The notes beneath the pieces were generated by a model that was not told the origin of the DNA, did not search any database, and worked only from the letters and a program-made list of their open reading frames with translations. The translations under genes were made by a program, and so were the position numbers. From the NCBI GenBank assembly GCA_027577415.1, contig JANBQS010000715.1:1-13124 (forward strand): DNA of 13,124 bases, written 5' to 3'. Of this stretch, positions 8,369-13,124 are shown piece by piece (the first letter of the stretch is position 1; each line of letters opens with the position of its first letter). The DNA is from Coemansia sp. RSA 922 (lineage: Eukaryota > Kickxellomycota > Kickxellomycetes > Kickxellales > Kickxellaceae).

Positions 8369-8401
8369 GTGGTAGGTAGGCTAAACGCAGCTAACTACCA
8401 C
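8369..8401 (-). other. Stem-loop 3, overlapping the gene D stop codon
   Basis: gtggtag (8369-8375) is the exact reverse complement of ctaccac (8395-8401). The second arm includes the last two codons of gene D. The loop is 19 bases, so this may be chance. Confidence 0.3.
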
Positions 8402-8765
8402 AATCATCATGAGTTAAGATATCCTCTTGTGTCCAACTTGATGCTTTTCGAAGCCATGCATCTTCAATTTCGACCCACTTCTTAATATCATGAAAACGTT
8501 GACTCACACTACCAAATTCCTGGAACTTGGCCCAGGAATTACCAGCAGCAACAACAAAGTAAACTTCTCCTTCAAGATTGGCGTCATCGTCACCTACATT
8601 AACCTCTCCACTTAAGGAATACCAAAACTTTTCAGTAATAACATAAAGCCCTCTACTGGATTTACGCATCTTTAGCTTTTCATCAGCATCGATTTTAGCT
8701 TCAGCATCTTTAAAAGTTTTTTTGCAAGTTCTTAGCTCAATATCTATCACACCTATGGGGGACAT
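8391..8765 (-). CDS. Orphan gene D, small intracellular protein (124 aa), inverted paralogue of gene C
   Basis: Function unknown. The first ATG in frame (8765) gives a protein starting MSPIGVIDIEL that aligns without gaps to gene C. The frame stays open about 30 codons further upstream without an ATG, and a ggtaatttcag acceptor-like sequence lies just before the ATG, so a 5' exon is possible. Landmarks: RTC (12-14), KMRKSSRGLYVITE (32-45), a WYSLSGE motif (48-54), VGDDDANLEGEVYFVVAAG (57-75) and SWAKFQEFGSVSQRF (77-91). The tail (WTQEDILTHDDCGS) differs from that of C. The Lys/Glu-rich N-terminal third and the paired GD.D..LEGE.YF..AG.SWA.FQ core are the shared family signature. The conserved upstream block lies about 380 bp before the ATG, separated from it by a foldback element. 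Confidence 0.7.
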   Translation of the reverse strand: MSPIGVIDIELRTCKKTFKDAEAKIDADEKLKMRKSSRGLYVITEKFWYSLSGEVNVGDDDANLEGEVYFVVAAGNSWAKFQEFGSVSQRFHDIKKWVEIEDAWLRKASSWTQEDILTHDDCGS

Positions 8766-8905
8766 CTTAATACCTGAAATTACCAACCTTCTTTCTAAAC
8801 ATGGCTGTGATTTCAGTAACTTGTGATTCAGGTGATATTTTGAACATTATTAGGTTTCTAGCAGCATGAAAGGACATGAGTGGCTACACAAACTATAGTT
8901 TTTTT

Positions 8906-8967
8906 AAAAGGTTCCTTGTCACCCAAGGTCCCCTCGGGTTCCGCCTTTTTTTGGGTGATCCTCTTTT
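8906..8967. repeat. Imperfect inverted repeat next to the foldback element
   Basis: tcacccaa (8919-8926) is the exact reverse complement of ttgggtga (8951-8958), and aaaag/cttt outer ends add to it. It overlaps the left arm of the larger palindrome at 8936-9055, so the two structures are alternatives. Confidence 0.45.
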
Positions 8968-9055
8968 GATGTATTTAGGTATATGTTCTCTACAGAAGTA
9001 GAAAACATATATCTAAACACGGCAAAATCATCCCTCCCAAAAAAATTCAGAACCC
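8936..9055. mobile_element. Palindromic foldback (MITE-like) element
   Basis: Two 55-base arms, 8936-8990 and 9001-9055, are reverse complements around a 10-base centre (tacagaagta) without gaps. About 40 of 55 positions pair. The inner 20 bp match at 17 (gtatttaggtatatgttctc against the complement of the right arm), and the outer ends are GGGTTC ... GAACCC with seven T facing seven A. It lies between the 120-bp upstream block and gene D, where gene C has no extra DNA. No clear target-site duplication was found, so calling it mobile is inference; a structured RNA or cruciform is also possible. Confidence 0.5.
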
Positions 9056-9141
9056 TACAAATCTCTGTCTACTATGAAATTTCTGGATACTTTTTAGATA
9101 TTTGGACATTTGCACAGATGTGCTTGACCCTCTATGCAAGA

Positions 9142-9260
9142 CATGCCACCCTCATATGAATGTAGATGGTACACAGGATATTTCATGATTTATGTATACA
9201 AATAATAGACAAGCTGGCTGCTGGTATAAAAAAAAGCTGGGGGTAAGTGTAATAGCTGGC
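9142..9260 (-). repeat. Right arm of the 120-bp inverted repeat (upstream block of gene D)
   Basis: Reverse complement of 5724-5843 at about 93% identity. Read on the minus strand it precedes gene D, as the left arm precedes gene C, but here about 380 bp separate it from the start codon. Weaker similarity continues to the right up to about 9480. Confidence 0.85.
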
Positions 9261-9350
9261 AGAAAAATGGGAGAAGAGGAAGGAAAGAAAAAGCAGAGCC
9301 CCAGCAGCTGCCTTTTAGTACTTCTCTACAGCCTCAATCAAGGCATTAGA

Positions 9351-9381
<31 letters not shown>

Positions 9382-9382
9382 A
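9351..9382. repeat. Homopolymer junction: 24 T followed by 8 A
   Basis: A run of T from 9351 to 9374 changes directly into A at 9375-9382. It falls inside the weaker extension of the inverted repeat upstream of gene D, where the gene C side has no such tract. Confidence 0.8.
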
Positions 9383-9406
9383 GCTCCCTACCTCTCTGGA
9401 GCTTTT
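9379..9406 (-). other. Perfect 9-bp stem-loop beside the homopolymer
   Basis: aaaagctcc (9379-9387) and ggagctttt (9398-9406) are exact reverse complements with a 10-base loop. On the minus strand the stem is followed by a T-run, resembling a bacterial-type terminator in form; in a eukaryotic setting this is probably incidental. Confidence 0.5.
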
Positions 9407-9782
9407 AATATACTAAAAGTCCAGTTGAATTGTTTCCGACTTGCCAGAAAGCAAAAAGGCCACCAAAAGAGCTTAATCCCATTAATGGATTACTTGCTCT
9501 CTAGTGTTCCATGTAGAAGTTTCTCTTTAGTAAAGCTGGACATGGTTGCTAAGTAGAAAATATTCTAAGCAGAATAACTCTAGACACTTACACTCTATAA
9601 AATACCACCTTACCTCCATGCATATCCATCAAGCTATGTGAGCAGTTGTTAAAGGCCAGAGAAAAAAGCAGCGACACAGGAGCATTGTTCACGTGGATTT
9701 GAAAACATAAAAAGGCTTTAAACGACCAAGTGGGCTTTCACGATAGAGCGCACTTGCCTCAAAAAGTATTTCGGCCAGGAGC
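9407..9782. other. Spacer between gene D upstream region and tRNA-Leu
   Basis: No gene seen. It holds the outer, weakly conserved part of the inverted repeat (to about 9480), an aatcc-cattaat-ggatt palindrome near 9475-9491 and a CACGTG hexamer near 9690. Confidence 0.4.
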
Positions 9783-9789
9783 AAAAAAA
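9783..9789 (-). terminator. Pol III terminator of tRNA-Leu
   Basis: Seven T residues on the minus strand start 5 bases after the discriminator base of the tRNA, the usual RNA polymerase III stop signal. Confidence 0.85.
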
Positions 9790-9794
9790 TGTTA

Positions 9795-9875
9795 TGATCA
9801 GAGTGGGACTCGAACCCACGCCACTTTCGTGACCAGCACCTGAAGCTGGCGCCTTAACCGCTCGGCCATCTGACC
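9795..9875 (-). tRNA. tRNA-Leu, anticodon CAG
   Basis: An 81-base cloverleaf. Acceptor stem GGTCAGA/TCTGATC with one G-T pair and discriminator A; D arm GCC/GGC; anticodon stem CCAGC/GCTGG with loop TTCAGGT giving anticodon CAG; long variable arm TCAC-GAAA-GTGG; T arm GTGGG-TTCGAGT-CCCAC. There is no intron. The long variable arm, A discriminator, U33 and the GCCGAGCGG D-arm start all fit leucine, not the serine-type CAG tRNA of CTG-clade yeasts. Internal A box (TGGCCGAGCGG) and B box (GGTTCGAGTCC) are intact. It decodes CUG as leucine in the cytosol. Confidence 0.97.
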
Positions 9876-10617
9876 TCTTTTTTCGAGCTAACTCTCGAAC
9901 TTTTTGATATTCGTAGTAAAATCTGTGCGTAGGTATGTGAAAGTGACTACAATTACTTATTTTTATTGCTTGCGCCTTTAAAGCCAACACCTACCTAGGC
10001 TATATCACTCTATATCGCATGACATATGCGTGGACATCTTGCTTTTCTTTCAGATCTAGCTACAAATAGTGGTTTTATTTTTAAATCTGCTTTAAATTTT
10101 GGCAGTCGGCTGCAAATGATGACACCACTGTCCCAACTGTAACCAGTACTGTATATATTAGAGCATAAAGGTGGTTATATTGCCATCGGTTTTTTTTAAA
10201 CTGTGCCGTGGATTAATACACAACACTTATATTGTGTTACTAATAAGCAAGTTTGAACCACTTGACTCCTTTGAGCGGACCTCATGGCCTTGTTGCAGCT
10301 CACAAGAGCTATGGTTTTGGCACAAGTGTGGTATATTTTTCACTAGCTGTTTATTTTGTTTCAACACAAGGCTAAGAAAATACTCTTAGATGAGTGTTAC
10401 AAAGACACTATGAGAAGAGAAGGCTTGTTGTAGTTGGTTAGAGTATAAGAAATAATATGTGATTTTTGAGTTTGCTCCTTGCTGGGGAACAACAGAAGCG
10501 GCGCTAGAGTACCACCTCTTTTTATATCCTTGCCACAACTTAAAAAAAACGTCACATCAAATATTATCCACTAACACTTTTACTTATCACAAGTCGCTCA
10601 GCTGCGTGGTTTGTTGG
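9876..10617. other. Intergenic region between tRNA-Leu and gene E
   Basis: AT-rich with no gene that I can support on either strand. The longer open frames here lack ATG starts and recognisable composition. The part next to 10617 should contain the 3' end of the gene E transcript. Confidence 0.4.
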
Positions 10618-11076
10618 TCAAGCAGCAATGTTTGGTTGTGGCTCACCCTCTGCAGGACCTTGCATCACCAAATTCTTCAAAGTATTCAAGCGACGCTCAG
10701 CTAGATCATGGACTAGGTCACCATCAGTCAAGCCTATTTTAAGCTCACCATTAACATAGACATCGATTTCATCCCTCTTAGCACCATTGCTGTTATTGAC
10801 CCATGCAATATGCTCATTACCATCTAGTGGATTGCGTTTCAACATTTCCTCAATGCTCATGTGAAGATTGAAAAATTTCTCTGTATCAGTTATTTCATTT
10901 TGTCCAATTTTGTCGTTGAAAGCACAACCAGTTTTAATACATATGAATACTCCTATGGGGTTTATTGGCGCATAGGACTCATCTGTAAAAATGTTGACTG
11001 TTTGAGTCTGCCATAGCAGAGATATCTGAGAGCCGGTTATTACCACATCTGCTTTGGTAGGCTTTTGGAACGACAT
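10618..11076 (-). CDS. Orphan gene E, small intracellular protein (152 aa), possible remote C/D relative
   Basis: Function unknown; no family recognised. The intron-less frame starts at the first ATG (11076), with a TATA box about 105 bp upstream and a pyrimidine-rich leader, the same layout as genes A and B. Seen in the protein: MSFQKPTKADVVITG at the start, NPIGVFICIKTGC (39-51), an amphipathic stretch MSIEEMLKR (73-81), AWVNNSNGAKRDEIDVYVNGELKIG (91-115) and a helical end DLVHDLAERRLNTLKNLV (120-137), followed by a Pro/Glu-rich tail. No signal peptide or membrane helix. PIGV..I...C matches the start of gene D (PIGVIDIELRTC), and at DNA level cccataggNgt is shared, suggesting a distant relative with a 38-residue N-terminal extension. 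That link is tentative. Confidence 0.65.
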   Translation of the reverse strand: MSFQKPTKADVVITGSQISLLWQTQTVNIFTDESYAPINPIGVFICIKTGCAFNDKIGQNEITDTEKFFNLHMSIEEMLKRNPLDGNEHIAWVNNSNGAKRDEIDVYVNGELKIGLTDGDLVHDLAERRLNTLKNLVMQGPAEGEPQPNIAA

Positions 11077-11132
11077 ACTGTTTGTTAAGAGACAAAGGTA
11101 AGAAAATAAACAGAGTGGTGGTGAATAGTATA

Positions 11133-11148
11133 AGAGAGAGAGAGAGAG
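11133..11148. repeat. (AG)8 microsatellite in the gene E leader
   Basis: Eight AG repeats, read as CT on the transcribed strand of gene E, between the TATA box and the start codon. It makes up much of the pyrimidine-rich leader and could vary in length between isolates. Confidence 0.9.
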
Positions 11149-11179
11149 CGAGAAAATAGGATGGGAGCAGCTGGCACCC

Positions 11180-11189
11180 CTTTAAATAG
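11180..11189 (-). promoter_or_regulatory. TATA box of gene E
   Basis: On the minus strand ctatttaaag, about 105 bp before the ATG at 11076. Distance and leader type match genes A and B. Confidence 0.55.
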
Positions 11190-12237
11190 CCAACAGGTGT
11201 GCCAATTTTCACATGCACGGCTATTTTTTGGGGGTTGACTGGAGGGTAGAGCAAAGATGCCTGCTAATGTCTTTGCTACTATCGGGTTGGGGATATTTAA
11301 AAAGAAAAAGGATACCGGAGCAATGACTGAAGCTCAAAAAAAATTGGGGCAAAAAAAAACCTTGCCACGTGTGGGCTTGGTTTGATGTAGAGGAGCTGTC
11401 TTTGCTTGCAAGACTTTATAAATTCTGTCTAGCAAATTACATAGTATGCCTTCAATCAACTATATCAAATTAAGGCAAAAAAATAGAAATAATGATTTAA
11501 TCTACTAGGACAGGTTTTACTTGGGCTAAATAAAAATTATTGTCTTACCTTATTAGCTTTCCATTAGTCGTATTAACATGTCATATTACTGATTCTGTTT
11601 AATCAGTTTCTCACATGCCTGTCCTATTGGAGTCATTTCTTCCGGCGCTATCTCATTTCCTCTTTTAGAAATATTTCCAAGTATATTATCCCTTTTTATC
11701 GCTACTTACGCCCCTGAGGTATTAACCCAAGGTTTAAAGTGTGCAAGCAAAGTAAAAGTAGGGTATAACAGTAGTGTATTAATATTGGGATTTAATGTAT
11801 TCCTCCCATAGCTCATTATTCAACTAGTATCAACATAGGTGTATTTTATTGCATGTGTACTAGTCTCATGTTATATCTAAAGTTGGAAACTCCTGGAGAA
11901 TCCATCCATCCCTCGTGCTGAGACTCTTTCTGCCACTGCGTAGCCACATGCGAGGGTGAAATGTGGGGAAGTGACCTTGTAATATTGGGCAACTTTGTGA
12001 AAGGCTGAAAAAAAGTCGTTGCGCAAACCAAGTTTTTTTTTTTTGCTTCATCGACTCGATATGTACTGGTGTATACCCACACGACCGTAGAATAATATAA
12101 TAACTCGCTTTGATCAACATACCGTGTAGCCCCATATGTAGCAACAAAGATGATTGGATAAAGCGAGAGAAAAAATATTGGCGACATACGTTTGCAATAT
12201 ATTAATATATCGCTAGTTATTTATATTTTTCGTTAGT
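11190..12237. other. Intergenic region between gene E and the METTL25-like gene
   Basis: About 1 kb of AT-rich DNA. It contains a CACGTG hexamer (11366-11371) and a TATA-like tttataaatt near 11414 followed by an ATG at 11446 that opens only 20 codons. A stretch at about 11965-12008 weakly resembles the tandem-unit non-coding block (ggggaagtgaccttg against ggggaagtggccttg). Two overlapping minus-strand frames at 11846-12187 are not conserved elsewhere and are not called as genes. The last 50 bp, rich in A and T, form the promoter region of the next gene. Confidence 0.4.
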
Positions 12238-13124
12238 ATGGCGACAGACAACGGCATTGAGCTCCCGGACGGGTTCAGCTCAGCTAGCGAGTATGCAGCA
12301 GAAGTGAAGCGAGTATACTCACCATACGCGTTTCTGGCACAAATGCACATAGTAGATTTCCTAGTACGTCCACACTGGGAGCTACTGGATGTCGAATGGC
12401 GCGACTACTTTATGTCTTTTGAGTTTGATATGAGCAAACTGATTCCCTTGGCGACCCACGGACAAACCGATGAAGCGTGTCCCCACTCATTACGCGAGTT
12501 TGTTGGCAAGATGTTTAGTTTGCAGTTTCCGCGACAACGAATTGGCGACCAAGGGATGAGCGAAGAACGGGAGCTAGTGCTAAAGTACTTTGTAGATGGA
12601 ATGAGTGAAAAGAAACGCGAAGAGGTTGTCGACCTGGCTGCATTGGTGGGACATGTGGCGCGCGATACTGGGAGCGATTTGGTGGTAGATGTTGGCGCTG
12701 GACAGGGATATTTATCTCGAGTAGTGGCGTATGGACGCGCGGATGCACCACGGGTTTTGGCAGTGGATTTCGCTGAAGGACAGAAGCGCGGGGCTGAGGT
12801 GCATCAGCGGCGCACGTTGAAGCGGCTGAAGGGAAAACGCGCTGTTGCTGAGGGATACCAGGGACCTAGGGATTTAGAGTCTCGGCTGGTGCACAGGGTG
12901 CTGCGCGTAGATTTGGAGAGCGCCGGGGAGCTGGCTACAGCAGCACGAGAGGAGGCTGGCAGTGGTCGGTGGATGCTGTGCGGGCTACACGCGTGTGGCG
13001 ACTTGTCAAGCTCTGTCCTAAAGGCATTTGTCGAATCGGATGCAGCTGCTGTGGTAGTTGTGCCGTGCTGCTACAACCACATAACAGAGGGCCCTGGCGC
13101 GGGGTTCCCAGTGTCTTCGGAACT
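12238..13124 (+). CDS. METTL25/METTL25B (RRNAD1)-like methyltransferase, 3' end outside window
   Basis: A predicted S-adenosylmethionine-dependent methyltransferase of the Methyltransf_32 type; the substrate is not well established for the family. The frame is open from the ATG at 12238 to the window edge (295 codons, then two bases), so the C-terminal part is missing. Landmarks: YSPYAFLAQMHIVDF near the start (27-41); MSEKKREEV (122-130), matching the family MSxKKxxEV signature; VVDVGAGQGYLSR (149-161), the SAM-binding motif I; VLAVDFAEG (173-181), motif II region; LCGLHACGDLSSSV (247-260); and VVPCCYNHIT (274-283), the family Cys-Cys-Tyr-Asn signature. No signal peptide and no intron seen so far. 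GC content is high as in OGG1, unlike the orphan genes. This ATG is the first in the frame and gives a plausible family N-terminus. Confidence 0.9.
   Translation, partial: MATDNGIELPDGFSSASEYAAEVKRVYSPYAFLAQMHIVDFLVRPHWELLDVEWRDYFMSFEFDMSKLIPLATHGQTDEACPHSLREFVGKMFSLQFPRQRIGDQGMSEERELVLKYFVDGMSEKKREEVVDLAALVGHVARDTGSDLVVDVGAGQGYLSRVVAYGRADAPRVLAVDFAEGQKRGAEVHQRRTLKRLKGKRAVAEGYQGPRDLESRLVHRVLRVDLESAGELATAAREEAGSGRWMLCGLHACGDLSSSVLKAFVESDAAAVVVVPCCYNHITEGPGAGFPVSSE

Noticed and set aside
8919..8958. Possible tRNA-derived SINE because of a GGTTC-containing GC-rich patch
   Set aside because: No A-box/B-box pair at proper spacing and no cloverleaf; the patch is explained by the overlapping inverted repeats.
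10171..10704. Two plus-strand frames between tRNA-Leu and gene E
   Set aside because: Both lack an ATG at their starts; the second runs antisense into gene E.
11846..12187. Two overlapping minus-strand frames (113 and 93 codons), one with a hydrophobic N-terminus, divergent from the METTL25-like gene
   Set aside because: Both frames cover the same DNA, include a translated homopolymer, show no recognisable domain and have no homologous copy in the window. The hydrophobic start could be AT-rich chance. Transcript data could reverse this.
1..13124. CRISPR arrays, rRNA genes, prokaryotic operons, integrated viral genes
   Set aside because: No regularly spaced direct repeats, no rRNA-like sequence, and the gene content is eukaryotic. 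No transposase, integrase or reverse transcriptase motifs were seen in the frames examined.

Overview
The window looks like nuclear DNA of a fungus, probably an early-diverging one (low certainty). Reasons: a eukaryotic OGG1-type DNA glycosylase, a eukaryotic METTL25-family methyltransferase, an intronless tRNA-Leu(CAG) with a pol III terminator, a DUF4499/TMEM254-like membrane protein, TATA boxes about 100 bp upstream of short intron-less genes, and compact AT-rich spacers. The tRNA has Leu identity for CUG, so the code appears standard. Layout. (1) 1-3400: the 3' part of a TMEM254-like gene is followed by a tandemly duplicated segment of about 1.45 kb. Each full unit carries the tail of the TMEM254-like gene plus one small orphan gene (called A and B here, 133 and 120 aa). 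A third, badly decayed unit lies just before OGG1. (2) 3634-4851: OGG1 on the minus strand, with all catalytic motifs intact. (3) 4852-9480: an inverted arrangement. A second orphan family appears as gene C (plus strand, 119 aa) and gene D (minus strand, 124 aa), facing each other across about 2.2 kb of AT-rich DNA with no convincing gene. A 120-bp block upstream of each copy is about 93% identical, although the two proteins are only about 53% identical over their first 97 residues. A palindromic foldback element sits between this block and gene D. (4) 9795-9875: tRNA-Leu(CAG), minus strand. (5) 10618-11076: an orphan gene E (152 aa, minus strand) that may be a remote member of the C/D family. 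(6) 12238-end: a METTL25-like methyltransferase running off the right edge. How it fits together: two to three conserved housekeeping genes with a higher GC content and a tRNA frame AT-rich patches of small, duplicated, fast-changing orphan genes. Families A/B and C/D both keep their 5' end or upstream DNA nearly fixed while the protein body diverges. I recognise no function for A-E. None shows a signal peptide or membrane helix, so they would be predicted to be intracellular. No CRISPR array, rRNA or autonomous transposon was seen.
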